A stretch of 55,566 bases of DNA from Wenzhouxiangella sp. 15190 (GCF_003417465.1 NZ_QVMV01000053.1:1-55566); one strand, 5' to 3'; shown: positions 1 through 11,804, counted from the first letter of the stretch. The notes: generated from the sequence alone by a model not told the origin. Numbers and translations: made by a program.

Positions 1-952
1 CACCGTCGAGAAGCAGACCCTGCCTGACGGCAGCCTCCAGGCGTTCGACTTCACCGGCGATGTCGCCGGCTCGCTTACCGACGGTAACAGCATCACGGTC
101 CTGGTGGATCCGGGCACCTACACCTCGACCGAGACCCTGCCCGCCGACTGGGACCTGACTTCGATCGTTTGCGACGATGCGAATAGCACCGGCGATATCG
201 GCACGGCGACCGCAACCTTCAACGTCGAGCCCGACGAAGCAGTACGCTGCGTTTTCACCAACACCGAGCGCGGCACCATCATCGTCGAGAAGCAGACCAA
301 CCCGGAGGGCAGCCTGCAAGGCTTTGGCTTCACCGGCGATGCGGCAGGCACTTTGACTGACGACGAGCAGCTCGTCATCGGCAACCTGGCGCCGGGAGCC
401 TACAGCTCGACCGAATCGATTACGGAAGGCTGGGAACTAACCGACATCATCTGCAATGATGCCGACAGTACCGGCGATATCGCAAGGGCAACCGCGAACT
501 TTGTGCTCGATCCGGGCGAGACCGTAACCTGCGTGTTTATCAACACGGAGGCGACTGCGAATGAAGGCACGATCACCATCCTAAAACAGGCCAATCCTGC
601 CGATACGAGCCAGTTGTTTGCCTTCACCGGGGATCTGGGTGAATTCAGCTTGATGCATGGGGAGTTAATCGTGGAAACGCGAGCACCCGGCACTTATGGC
701 GTAAGCGAAACACTGCCGGCCGGCTGGCAGCTCGACAGCGCCAACTGCAGCGACGGGTCACCAGTCACCGCCATCGACCTTCAGGCCGGTGAGAATGTGA
801 CCTGTACATTCACGAATTCGCTTCTGGCGGTACACATGGTCAGCGTCCCGCTATTTTCCCGCGGTGGCCTTATAATCCTTTTATTGACGATATTGATAAT
901 TGCTGGCGTGTTTCAAAAGCATTCCGGGTTGAAAACAAGGCAGCGGGTTTAG
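1..952 (+). CDS. Secreted prealbumin-like repeat protein with IPTL-CTERM-like tail (5' partial)
   Basis: The reading frame is open from base 2 and ends in TAG at 950-952, so the N-terminus lies outside the window. About 316 residues are visible. They form three repeats of roughly 90 residues, each starting near a (V/I)EKQT or ITILKQ strand, containing an F(T)GD turn and a PGTY..(S/T)E motif, and ending in VTC.F.N(T/S). This is the look of SpaA/prealbumin-like beta-sandwich repeats in surface proteins. The end has a V-P-x-x-S-x-G-G motif, a hydrophobic segment and a short basic tail, like IPTL-CTERM sorting signals but with a different core. The last two repeats are clearly paralogous to the protein ending at 4753. 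The product is probably exported and anchored. Ligand and function are unknown. Confidence 0.8.
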   Translation, partial: TVEKQTLPDGSLQAFDFTGDVAGSLTDGNSITVLVDPGTYTSTETLPADWDLTSIVCDDANSTGDIGTATATFNVEPDEAVRCVFTNTERGTIIVEKQTNPEGSLQGFGFTGDAAGTLTDDEQLVIGNLAPGAYSSTESITEGWELTDIICNDADSTGDIARATANFVLDPGETVTCVFINTEATANEGTITILKQANPADTSQLFAFTGDLGEFSLMHGELIVETRAPGTYGVSETLPAGWQLDSANCSDGSPVTAIDLQAGENVTCTFTNSLLAVHMVSVPLFSRGGLIILLLTILIIAGVFQKHSGLKTRQRV

Positions 953-992
953 TGTCAGGGTTTCTGAATATCTCTGCGTTGCGTCCAGAGTA

Positions 993-1026
993 TAAAAAAA
1001 ACGGCACTTCATTTATGGAAGTGCCG
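993..1026 (-). terminator. Rho-independent terminator of the SYLF lipoprotein gene
   Basis: A perfect 9-bp stem pairs 1002-1010 with 1018-1026 around a 7-nt loop. On the minus strand the stem is followed by a U-run (the A-run at 994-1001 on the plus strand). It lies 30 bases past the stop of the minus-strand gene ending at 1056 and about 50 bases past the convergent plus-strand gene. Confidence 0.85.
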
Positions 1027-1055
1027 TGGTCGAATCTACGACCCTAAAGCAGAGC

Positions 1056-1637
1056 TTATCTGGCCGCGAATGCTTGGTAGGAGAACTTCTGTCCGCCAAC
1101 TCCGGCTTCGAACATCAAGCCAGCTTCATCCATGGTGAATACGGCGACGCCATCTTCGAATTTAGCGTTTGTGCCTTCGCCGGATTGCAATGCGACGGCC
1201 GTGGCCTGGGAACTGAATTCATAGTTCCCCTGGAGGAATTTATCCAGCGCATTAGTCGTTTCAAATACCAGAATCTCGGTATATGCTTGGCCGCCGAGTT
1301 GCAGGCCGAGGGTGGCCTGGCTCAAGTCGGTATAACCGACCTGCGTGCCATTCTTGTAAACGATACCTCGCCCGTAGGCACCACCGACAACTGCACCACC
1401 CTTGCCGCCGCTCGGGAATACGGCGTAGCCGGGTGCGCTTTGGATGATGGCATCAAACCCATTGTTGCTGGCTCTCGCCAGGCTCAGCGCGGTATTTGCA
1501 TCCTGCTTGAGATCGCTTCGATCATATGCGCTCTTGGCTGCCGTCGAGCATGCGGCCAAGAATGTGATGCCCAGGGCTGTAATCAACAAGCCAGAGATAA
1601 GCCTCGATCCGGGGAATTGTTTGCTTATAGTAAACAT
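1056..1637 (-). CDS. SYLF/YSC84-domain lipoprotein
   Basis: This encodes a 193-residue predicted lipoprotein. The start at 1637 gives a signal peptide with hydrophobic core LLITALGITFLA followed by the lipobox L-A-A-C-S. AGGA sits about 7 bases upstream. An ORF extension to 1928 adds about 97 residues with no secretion logic and is rejected. The mature part carries the SYLF (YSC84-like) pattern: alanine-rich helix, PGYAVFPSGGKGGAVVGGAYGRG, GYTDLSQATLGLQLGGQAYTEI and a C-terminal FEAGVGGQKFSYQ. Eukaryotic SYLF domains bind phosphoinositides. Bacterial members are periplasmic or outer-membrane proteins of unclear role. It is monocistronic with its own terminator. Confidence 0.85.
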   Translation of the reverse strand: MFTISKQFPGSRLISGLLITALGITFLAACSTAAKSAYDRSDLKQDANTALSLARASNNGFDAIIQSAPGYAVFPSGGKGGAVVGGAYGRGIVYKNGTQVGYTDLSQATLGLQLGGQAYTEILVFETTNALDKFLQGNYEFSSQATAVALQSGEGTNAKFEDGVAVFTMDEAGLMFEAGVGGQKFSYQAFAAR

Positions 1638-2146
1638 ATTTGACGTCCTGTTACGGTGCTCGAGTTGAGCACGCGATAAAAAGGATAGCAAGGTGTCTGG
1701 TCCGCGTCTGTACGTTGACGCAGCTGTTGCATGTTTAAATACGAATCCGCAATGGAAGCTTTGTGGGTTGCCGGCTGTGCCTGGTTTGTGGTCGGTGAAT
1801 GGATGCATAGACCAGTCAAAGAGGCGTGCCCGGTTTGCAAGCAACCTCCGAAGCCATGCGCTGGCTCGGAAAGGGCAGTAGTGTCGAATGCGTTGTTTCT
1901 TTTTACGTTGGCGCTGGATCTGGGTCATGTCCTGGCCAAAGCCAGTATTGCTGGAAGGCGCCCCGGTAAGGTTACTGGACCAAGAACCCCTATTCCGCCG
2001 CGTCGGTTTGCCCGTCCGATCAGGGGGTCATCTCTTGCCGGAGACAGCGGTGCACATGGGTGCGAGAGCGCACAGATGAATTCCGGTCACAGCGGTATGC
2101 TTTAAAGGAGTCTCTGGCTTATCACAAAATCCAAGGAAGACTGATT
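1638..2146. other. Intergenic stretch without a recognisable gene
   Basis: About 510 bases separate the divergent SYLF lipoprotein and small membrane protein genes. Open frames here on both strands have no recognisable composition, signal or motif. The stretch presumably holds the promoters of both neighbours, but I could not define a convincing -35/-10 pair. Confidence 0.5.
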
Positions 2147-2296
2147 ATGTTATTTACAATTGCTGTTGTTCTCGCTGTACTTTGGGTGCTCGGCTTCGTC
2201 TCTGGCACCACCATGGGTGGTTTGATTCACCTCCTAATAGTACTTGCCGTCATCATGGTACTGTTCCAGCTAATTAGCGGACGCCGTGTCGGATAG
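2147..2296 (+). CDS. Small lmo0937-family membrane protein
   Basis: This 49-residue protein starts at the ATG at 2147, with an AGGAAG Shine-Dalgarno about 7 bases upstream. An in-frame upstream extension to 2060 is not needed. The sequence has two hydrophobic segments around a short G-T-T-M-G-G turn and ends in S-G-R-R-V-G. This matches the very small two-helix membrane proteins annotated as lmo0937 family (DUF5670-like). They are common near stress genes and are often found as short monocistronic units. The biochemical role is unknown. A strong hairpin follows at 2313-2344. Confidence 0.75.
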   Translation: MLFTIAVVLAVLWVLGFVSGTTMGGLIHLLIVLAVIMVLFQLISGRRVG

Positions 2297-2312
2297 GGTT
2301 AGGTTGTTGATC

Positions 2313-2344
2313 GGGAGCCTCTGAATGAACCTTCAGGGGCTCCC
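2313..2344. terminator. Strong hairpin between convergent genes, possible bidirectional terminator
   Basis: Thirteen bases at 2313-2325 pair with 2332-2344 with one mismatch or wobble around a 6-nt loop. No long T-run follows on either strand, so intrinsic termination is not certain. The position, 16 bases after the small membrane protein and at the end of the minus-strand ORF, fits a terminator for both. Confidence 0.5.
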
Positions 2345-2773
2345 TGGTGACCTTGCCGTCAAATATGCCGGCCTCCTTTGTCGCTCTAGCGTATTTGATC
2401 GTACCTGCATGTGTGCTTGCGTGTTCCAACCATGATGTTCATGTTCCAGTCGCAATCTATATCCATCCGGCCGGTCGGTAGGTTCATTCGTGTGGTGCAA
2501 TGAATGGGCATCATTCAACGCCTGGCTGAGTAGAAGCACGTTTTGCAGAAGCTGTGTGTTTTCCTGCAGGAGCTTCTCGATTTGCGTGAGAGCTTCCTGA
2601 AGTTGAATTTGCGGGTCCGCACTCTGGAGACAGCTAAACTGCTCCGGACGCGCACCTAATCGCCACCGCGCTCGCATAAACTGCGCGACCTGGTTTTCCA
2701 CGATTCCCTTAATAATCCCGGGCTGAATCCGCATGGTCGAGTGTTCGTGGCCATTCATTGTGTATGTAGTCAT
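2333..2773 (-). CDS. Hypothetical protein with a short coiled coil
   Basis: This is a 146-residue ORF of unknown family. It is preceded by an AGGGA-like Shine-Dalgarno about 8 bases upstream of the ATG at 2773, which favours a real gene. Residues about 52-90 are Gln/Leu-rich and look like an amphipathic helix or coiled coil (LQEALTQIEKLLQENTQLL). The C-terminal part is His- and Arg-rich and of low complexity. There is no signal peptide or membrane segment. The last codons run into the hairpin at 2313-2344. The true product might end differently in relatives. I cannot assign a function. Confidence 0.45.
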   Translation of the reverse strand: MTTYTMNGHEHSTMRIQPGIIKGIVENQVAQFMRARWRLGARPEQFSCLQSADPQIQLQEALTQIEKLLQENTQLLQNVLLLSQALNDAHSLHHTNEPTDRPDGYRLRLEHEHHGWNTQAHMQVRSNTLERQRRPAYLTARSPGSP

Positions 2774-3292
2774 ATCGAAATCCCTATTGGCAGTGAACCG
2801 AAGAAGCGGAATAATCCGGTCCTGTTCCCGCTATGTCTTACGAAACATAAAATCCGCGGCAATGACTTTTCGATTGCCCGGAAAAATGCTCGGTTTTAGC
2901 GTGCCGGCCTGGCGCCATGGCGACGCATCCCCATGCCGATGCCGCAGGACAGGTATCGTTCCGCGGTCGACGCGAGGTTTGCCGACTGTTCTTAAAATGA
3001 CTCTCGCCGGATTGCGTGTCTGTTCGGGAGCGAACAAGGCTTGCTGAGATCGCTGGAGAAGTTATGGACGGCTCCGGACGTGCTTCGGAGAAGTCATATC
3101 TGAAACTCCGCCGAACCTGGCGAAGGTTGCGGGCAGGGATATCAGCGCTGTGCGGATACGACGGGATGGAAAGAGTGGTTCCATAAATGATGCTGTCGTT
3201 TCTGTGTGCGGTACCGCACAGAAATCCAGCGAGCCCCAAATTAGCCTTGAAATGTCATATATACATAGCAAATGGCTACTAGGGAGAATTAC
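2774..3292. other. Intergenic stretch upstream of the ice-binding-like gene
   Basis: About 520 bases with no supportable gene. Overlapping short ORFs on both strands lack ribosome binding sites and protein-like composition. The last 60 bases are AT-rich and probably contain the promoter of the next gene. I see no clear -35/-10 pair. Confidence 0.5.
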
Positions 3293-4753
3293 TTGAGAAT
3301 CATGAGTTTACGAGCCCCCAATACGCGGTGCCTCAGGCCAGTTTCTCCGGGCGTGGGCGTATTCCCGCCACGGATGGCGCGTATTTTTCAGGCCAGTGCG
3401 GGTGCGGCGTTGTTGTTGCTTTCGGTCCCGGCGTTTTCCCAGACCGCACCCGACCTCGGATCGACCAGCTCATTCGCGATCGTTTCCGAGACTTACAGCA
3501 ATACCACGGCCGGGACGGCAATCGACGGTGATGTCTGTTTCACCACCGGGCCCGCTGTTGATCCCACCGTTAACGGGACAGTTCAGACACCCTGCCCGGC
3601 GCAAACCGGGACTGACCAGAACGCCGCCCGATCTGACCTGGACTCGCAATCATGTACTTCGATCGGTGCCGCCGTAGCCCTGGACGAGGTGAGTATCGAC
3701 GGTGGCCCGCCGGGCGAGTTTCCACCCGGCTGCTACTCGAGCACGGGGGCCATGAGCATCACCACCGGCACGACGGTTACGCTGAGCGGCGACGGGGTCT
3801 ACATATTCCGGCCGGACGGCGCGCTTGACGCCGCAGCCGATTCCAGCGTCGTAACGGCCGACGGGGCCTGCACGGACAATGTTTTCTGGACGCCCACCGG
3901 TGGCACCACTATTGGCGCCAATTCCGCTTTTGTCGGCACCGTGTTTCGTGGCACGGCTGATGGTCTCAGTATTACGTTGGGGGACTCGGCATCGCTTGAA
4001 GGCAGGGCACTGGCGTTCGGTTCGACCGTCACGACGGCCAACAACGCAATTGCCGTTCCAAGTGCATGCGATCAACAGCAAACCGGCACCGGAACCATTA
4101 TCGTCGAAAAGCAGACCAACCCGCAGGGCAGTACCCAGGGCTTCAGCTTCACAGGCGACGCTCTCGGTGTCATCGCCGACGGCGAGCAGATTGTCGTCGA
4201 CAATCTGGCGGCGGGTAATTACAGCGCGACCGAGGCAGTCCCGGAAGACTGGGAGCTGACCGATATTGTCTGTAACGATACCGACAGTAGTGGCGATCTC
4301 GGAACCGCAACCGCAGACTTCGTGCTCGACGCCGGTGAGACCGTCACTTGTGCATTTGTCAACACGGAACTCACTGCGACCGACGGCACGATTACCATAC
4401 TCAAACAGGCCGACCCGTCCGATACGGGCGAGTCATTCGACTTCAGCGGGGATCTCGGCAGCTTCAGCCTGATGCACGGCGAATTCATCGTGGAAACGCG
4501 ACCACCTGGTACCTACGCCGTGAGTGAAACAGTACCGGCTGATTGGCAGCTCGACAGTGCCACCTGCGACAATGGCTCATCGCCCGATGCCATTGCCCTC
4601 GAGGCAGGCGAGAGCGTGACCTGCACATTCTCCAATTCACGCGGACCGCTCAGCATACCGATCTTTTCACAGGGCGGGATTGCGCTGATTGTCTTGATGA
4701 TGTTGATGATTGCTGTCTTCTCCATGCGGCATATCGATCTGAATCGAAGATAG
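3293..4753 (+). CDS. Ice-binding-like (DUF3494) protein with two prealbumin-like repeats and IPTL-CTERM-like tail
   Basis: I chose the TTG at 3293 because AGGGAG at 3281-3286 lies 6 bases upstream. In-frame ATGs at 3272 and 3302 are alternatives. A signal peptide ends near VPAFSQ-TAP. It is followed by about 210 residues matching the DUF3494 ice-binding fold: an N-terminal L-G-S-T-S-S-F-A-I-V-S, then D-G-V-Y-I-F-R, N-V-F-W, T-I-G-A-N-S-A-F-V-G-T and G-R-A-L-A. Two prealbumin-like repeats of about 90 residues follow, paralogous to those of the protein ending at 952. The tail has I-P-I-F-S-Q-G-G, a hydrophobic helix and ...DLNRR. DUF3494 proteins include ice-binding adhesins, but many mesophiles carry members of unknown role. 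Surface display is inferred from the signal peptide and tail. Confidence 0.88.
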   Translation: MRIMSLRAPNTRCLRPVSPGVGVFPPRMARIFQASAGAALLLLSVPAFSQTAPDLGSTSSFAIVSETYSNTTAGTAIDGDVCFTTGPAVDPTVNGTVQTPCPAQTGTDQNAARSDLDSQSCTSIGAAVALDEVSIDGGPPGEFPPGCYSSTGAMSITTGTTVTLSGDGVYIFRPDGALDAAADSSVVTADGACTDNVFWTPTGGTTIGANSAFVGTVFRGTADGLSITLGDSASLEGRALAFGSTVTTANNAIAVPSACDQQQTGTGTIIVEKQTNPQGSTQGFSFTGDALGVIADGEQIVVDNLAAGNYSATEAVPEDWELTDIVCNDTDSSGDLGTATADFVLDAGETVTCAFVNTELTATDGTITILKQADPSDTGESFDFSGDLGSFSLMHGEFIVETRPPGTYAVSETVPADWQLDSATCDNGSSPDAIALEAGESVTCTFSNSRGPLSIPIFSQGGIALIVLMMLMIAVFSMRHIDLNRR

Positions 4754-4770
4754 CAGTTTCAATTCCAGGA

Positions 4771-4805
4771 AAAACCCTGGCCGTTCGCGCGGCCGGGGTT
4801 TTTTT
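4771..4805 (+). terminator. Rho-independent terminator
   Basis: The 9-bp GC-rich stem 4775-4783/4790-4798, with one wobble, has a 6-nt loop and is followed by seven T residues at 4799-4805. It lies 20 bases after the stop of the DUF3494 gene. Confidence 0.9.
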
Positions 4806-4936
4806 GTGGAACCGGCGGTTGGGCACTGATCACGCTCTGCGTGTTGAAACCGTGACCCACCTCCTGTTTTCCGTCCTTCTGTCACCCAGAAACCTTGACG
4901 CCGGCACCCGATGAGATGGACGATGCAGCCTGGTGA

Positions 4937-5623
4937 TTGGCTCGGGATGGTTTTTCTCGGATCGGGAGAAAAGGTATCAGGAGCGTATGCGCGTACTTGG
5001 TTGGCCTGTTGTTGGTGCTGGGCTGGGTGGTATCAACGGCCCATGCCAGTGAAGGTTTTCCGGCCAGTCCGTACCTGGAGCAGAATCTGGTTCGGGCGGC
5101 TCAGGCGTTTCCCGGCGATGTGCCCCGGCAGCGGTGCTGGGCGGCGGCCAATTCAGTCTGGCAGTACGCCCGCGATCGATTCGGGCCGGATCATGTCCGG
5201 GCCTGGCGCATGCCTTGGTGGCGCGGTGGCCAATGGCGCAAGCTTTGCGATGGCGAAGGGCTGCGCACCATGGACTCGCGCCACTGGGGCATTACCTGTC
5301 CCTACCGGTCCTGTCCGGAAGGGGAGGGGCCGTATATCAGCATCAATCATGACCGTATCTACTCGGGGCAGTGGCCCGAGTCCTGGCTGCACGGCCGCTA
5401 CTACTACGTCATGGCGCATGAAATGGCGCATGCGATCGGTCACTACTACGGTGACCCGCGCTGGGCCGATGATCACTGGGCGGATGCCGTGGCGCATACC
5501 TTCGGCGCCCCGGTCTGTACGCATTCCCCGTACTGCCGCCATGGCTCACCCAATCCCGGGTTAGTGCAACAAGCGCCATCCGACGTTCCGGTGGTTCCGC
5601 CACTTGCCCCGGTGGGCAACTGA
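4937..5623 (+). CDS. Secreted HExxH zinc metallopeptidase-like protein
   Basis: The frame has no ATG before the signal peptide. The TTG at 4937 gives a 228-residue product. A hydrophobic segment (YLVGLLLVLGWVVSTAHAS, about residues 20-38) with an A-H-A-S cleavage site indicates export. The zinc motif is H161-E162-M-A-H165, followed by AIGHYYG and then a DDHWADAVA stretch that could supply the third ligand (D or H). Several cysteines (67, 104, 121, 126, 194, 200) suggest disulfides in the periplasm. The family is not one I can name. The layout resembles small stand-alone gluzincin-like peptidases. A terminator precedes it and a convergent Crp/Fnr gene follows, so it is probably expressed alone. 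A different-frame ORF at 4911-5564 is a shadow. Confidence 0.75.
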   Translation: MARDGFSRIGRKGIRSVCAYLVGLLLVLGWVVSTAHASEGFPASPYLEQNLVRAAQAFPGDVPRQRCWAAANSVWQYARDRFGPDHVRAWRMPWWRGGQWRKLCDGEGLRTMDSRHWGITCPYRSCPEGEGPYISINHDRIYSGQWPESWLHGRYYYVMAHEMAHAIGHYYGDPRWADDHWADAVAHTFGAPVCTHSPYCRHGSPNPGLVQQAPSDVPVVPPLAPVGN

Positions 5624-5658
5624 TCGGGCCGGTTCGTCACGCCGTTAATCGGACCGAT

Positions 5659-6372
5659 TCAAGCGCAACCGAATTGGCGTTGGTAAGCCGCAATGGCCGC
5701 CGGATAACATTCGCAGGCGACCGACTCCAGGCCGGGGCGCGAGAGTACCTGGATATGCCCGCGACTGTAGCGAATCAATTGCTTGTCCTGCATTTGACCG
5801 GCGGCGATGGTGACGGCGCTGCGCCGCACGCCCAGCATGTCACCCAGAAACAAGTGGGTCAGCACCAGGGGTTGCCCCCCGGCGCGGTCGTCCATCATCA
5901 ACAGCCAACGGGCCAGGCGGGCGGAAACTTCGTGGAAGGCATTGCAGGCCGCGGTCTGGCCCAGTTGCTCGGCCAGCACGAATAGATAACCATGGACCGC
6001 GCGCTTAAGGGCCGGACTATTCTCGAGCTGTTGCCGGAAATCGGGTGCCGGAATCTCCAAAACAGTGCCGGTTCCCTGGGTGATGGCTCGCATCGGGTGG
6101 CGCTCGACGCCCAGGGCCAGCGAGGCGCCCAGCATCCCTTCGAAACCGATCATGCCCATCTCCAGCGGCCTGTGCCCGCCGACCTCGGCCGTGATCGAAA
6201 TAATGGCCGTGGTAGGAAACAGCACATTGTAAACGGGCGCACCGGCTTCGGCGAGTACTTGATCGAACTCGACATCGACCGGATGACAGGCGGCCATGAG
6301 ATATCGGGCCGTGGCGGCTGGCAGCTGATCGATCAGTTGATTGGTGGCAGGTTGTTCGGTTGATTTGGACAT
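5659..6372 (-). CDS. Crp/Fnr-family transcriptional regulator, copy 2
   Basis: This is a 237-residue regulator. The ATG at 6372 is preceded by AGGAAAGG and is preferred over an upstream start at 6426. An N-terminal cupin-like sensor (Y-N-V-L-F-P-T-T-A-I-I-S, M-G-M-I-G-F-E-G-M-L-G) is followed by the long dimer helix and a winged helix-turn-helix with FLGDMLGVRRSAVT as the recognition region. The end is C-E-C-Y-P. I see no cysteine cluster typical of FNR and no clear cAMP-binding arginine-serine pair, so the signal is unknown. It sits 135 bases downstream of a paralog with the same domain plan, suggesting tandem duplication. They may be co-transcribed. Confidence 0.88.
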   Translation of the reverse strand: MSKSTEQPATNQLIDQLPAATARYLMAACHPVDVEFDQVLAEAGAPVYNVLFPTTAIISITAEVGGHRPLEMGMIGFEGMLGASLALGVERHPMRAITQGTGTVLEIPAPDFRQQLENSPALKRAVHGYLFVLAEQLGQTAACNAFHEVSARLARWLLMMDDRAGGQPLVLTHLFLGDMLGVRRSAVTIAAGQMQDKQLIRYSRGHIQVLSRPGLESVACECYPAAIAAYQRQFGCA

Positions 6373-6507
6373 GGGCCTTTCCTGCCAGGAAGCCGCCACC
6401 TGCCGGATGGGCGGGTGTTGCAGCAATCCTTGCGTGACCCATGCTCGTCGCTATGGCGCTGTCCGTCTGTTCGCCAGGGCACACTCGCCATTCAGGCCGG
6501 ATCAGCT

Positions 6508-7227
6508 CTAGAGGTGCTTCGCGTAGGTTGCCAGGCGGTCGGTTTCGCTCTTGACCACGGCGTAGCACTCGCAGCTGAGTTCTTCCAGTTTCGGGCGGTC
6601 CAGCACGGTGATGTGGCCGCGTTGGTAATTGATCACACCCAGCTTCTGCAGCTTGCCGGCCGCTTCGGTTACGCCCTCCCGGCGTACACCCAGCATATTG
6701 GCGATCAGTTCCTGGGTCATGGTCAGCTCGTTGGTCGGCAGCCGGTCGAGGGAGAGCAGCAGCCAGCGGGCCAGCTGTTGGTCGATGGAGTGATGCCGGT
6801 TGCACACTGCGGTCTGGGCCATCTGGGTGATCAGGGACTGGGTGTAGCGCAGCATCAGCATGCGCATGGCGGCATCGTTGTGGAATTCGTGCTTGAGCTC
6901 GCCAGCCGGCATGCGGTAGGCCGTACCGGCGCTTTGGACCACCGCCCGGCTGGGGGTGCTGTCCCCGCCCATGAATACCGCGATGCCGACGATACCTTCG
7001 CGGCCCACGACCGAGATCTCGGCCGAGTGGCCGTCGAGCATGACGTAGAGCAGGGAAATAATGCAGTCGGCCGGGAAATACACATACTGGACATCCTGGC
7101 CCGCAGCGTAGATTTCCTTGCCCAGGGGCAGCTCGATCTCGCGCAACAACGGGAAAACCCGCTCCTTTATCGGATCAGGCAAGAGAGCGAGCAATTCATT
7201 TCTTTCGGGTCCGGTTTCCATCGCCAA
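6508..7227 (-). CDS. Crp/Fnr-family transcriptional regulator, copy 1
   Basis: This regulator of about 239 residues begins M-E-T-G-P-E-R-N-E (a near-cognate codon two residues upstream is also possible). It shows the same plan as its downstream neighbour: a beta-roll sensor (V-Y-F-P-A-D-C-I-I-S-L, V-V-G-R-E-G-I-V-G-I), a dimerisation helix containing TAVCNRHHSIDQQLARWLL, and a winged helix-turn-helix (ELIANMLGVRREGVTEAAG). The end also has C-E-C-Y. Members of this subgroup often answer to redox or stress cues, but no FNR-type iron-sulfur cysteines are visible. It is transcribed away from the RND efflux operon at 7465, so it may regulate that operon; this is inference from position only. Confidence 0.88.
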   Translation of the reverse strand: MAMETGPERNELLALLPDPIKERVFPLLREIELPLGKEIYAAGQDVQYVYFPADCIISLLYVMLDGHSAEISVVGREGIVGIAVFMGGDSTPSRAVVQSAGTAYRMPAGELKHEFHNDAAMRMLMLRYTQSLITQMAQTAVCNRHHSIDQQLARWLLLSLDRLPTNELTMTQELIANMLGVRREGVTEAAGKLQKLGVINYQRGHITVLDRPKLEELSCECYAVVKSETDRLATYAKHL

Positions 7228-7464
7228 CTCCGTTGCCGTAACTCAACACGCCATTATGGCGGGGTGGCATCGGCACGTATGTTCGATAGCGAACAGACTA
7301 GCATAACGGCTGTCTCCCTCGACGAGGACCGGGCGCATTGACGGCAGGATCTTGCGGTATCTGTTAGTTTCAGGCGAAACCTTCGGGGCGCGACGTTGTC
7401 CGCTCACAAGTAGCCGGCCGAGTAATCGACGCCGAACAACGGATTGACGAGGGATACATACCCG

Positions 7465-8687
7465 GTGAGTACTGACACGCCAGCCGTGAGAAACGACCGC
7501 AGCAAACGACGCATCGCGACCACGCTGTTTATTTGCGCAGTGCTGGTCCTGGGCGCTGCCATCCTGCTTTATTTCATCTTCAGCACCGAGCCGACGGCCA
7601 GCCGTGACGGGGCCGTGCGCCAGTCGGCCTCGCTGGTGGACGTCACCCAGGGTGAATTCGGCAGCTTCCGGCCGATGATCGAAGCCATGGGCACGGTGCG
7701 TCCGGCGCGCGAGATTTCCCTGAGCGCCCGCGTAGAAGGGGAAATCGTCGGACTGCATGAATCCTTCGTGCCGGGCGGTTTCGTCGACGCCGGTGAAATG
7801 CTCGTGCGTATCGACGATGCCGACTACCGGATTGCCCTCGAACAGCGCGGTAGCGCGCTCGAACAGGCCATCGCCGAGCTGGAGATCGAGCGCGGCGAGC
7901 AGCAGGCGGCGCGCTCCGACTATGAATCCTTCGACCGGGACCTGCCGCCCGAGCGCCGGGCGCTGGTGCTGCGCGAACCTCAATTGCGCTCCGCCGAGGC
8001 CAACGTCGAATCGGCCCGCGCCGATGTCGAACAGGCCGAGTTGAACCTGGAGCGTACGACCGTCGAGGCGCCCTTCGATGCTCATGTGCTCAGCCGGGAA
8101 ATCAATCTCGGATCCCAGGTCAGCCCAGGCGCGGCACTCGGGCGGCTGGTCGGTCTGGATACCTTCTGGGTCGAAGCCACCGTGCCGGTCTCTCGCCTGC
8201 AGTGGCTGCGAGTGCCCGACGGCGACGGGCCCGGTTCGAGCGTTGTAGTTCGGAACCGCAGTGCCTGGCCGCAGGAAGCGGTTCGCGAAGGCGAGGTGTT
8301 TCGCCTCATCGGTGAACTCGAGGGCAGCACGCGCCTGGCTCGTGTGCTGATTTCGGTCGAGGATCCACTGGCGCGCGAGAGCGACGAGAACCTGCCGCGC
8401 CTGATGCTGGGCGAGTACGTCGAGGTCCGCATCGAGGGGCGCGAGATTGGCGACGTGCTGCGGCTCGACCGCGACTATATTCGTGCCGACGACACCGTCT
8501 GGCTGATGGTCGACGGCCGCCTGGTCATCCAGCCCGTCTCGATCGTGTTCCAGGACGAGCGCTACGCCTATATCGATGAAGGCTTGAGTGCGGACGATCG
8601 TGTCGTGACGACTCGCCTGGCCACCGTCCAGGAGGGCCTGCGCCTGCGGCTGGACGACGACACCGATTCCGGGGAGGACATCGACGC

Positions 8688-8691
<4 letters not shown>
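7465..8691 (+). CDS. RND efflux periplasmic adaptor (membrane fusion protein)
   Basis: The GTG at 7465 has AGGGA about 10 bases upstream, better than the TTG at 7444. The 408-residue product has an N-terminal membrane anchor ([20 protein letters not shown]), then the biotinyl-lipoyl-like half motif around [11 protein letters not shown] and [10 protein letters not shown]. An alpha-hairpin coiled coil follows (about residues 130-205), then the second lipoyl half ([10 protein letters not shown]), a beta-barrel and a membrane-proximal domain. It bridges an inner-membrane RND pump to an outer-membrane channel. Its stop overlaps the start of the pump gene by 4 bases (ATGA), so the two are translationally coupled. 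No TolC-type gene lies next to them. Confidence 0.93.

Positions 8692-11804
<3,113 letters not shown>

Noticed and set aside
1638-1928. N-terminal extension of the SYLF lipoprotein frame
   Set aside because: The lipoprotein signal with its own Shine-Dalgarno starts at 1637; the extension is Arg-rich and would bury the signal peptide.
4911-5564. 217-residue plus-strand ORF overlapping the metallopeptidase
   Set aside because: It lies in another frame and has shadow composition (Arg/Trp/Gly-rich), while the 4937 frame has a signal peptide and zinc motif.
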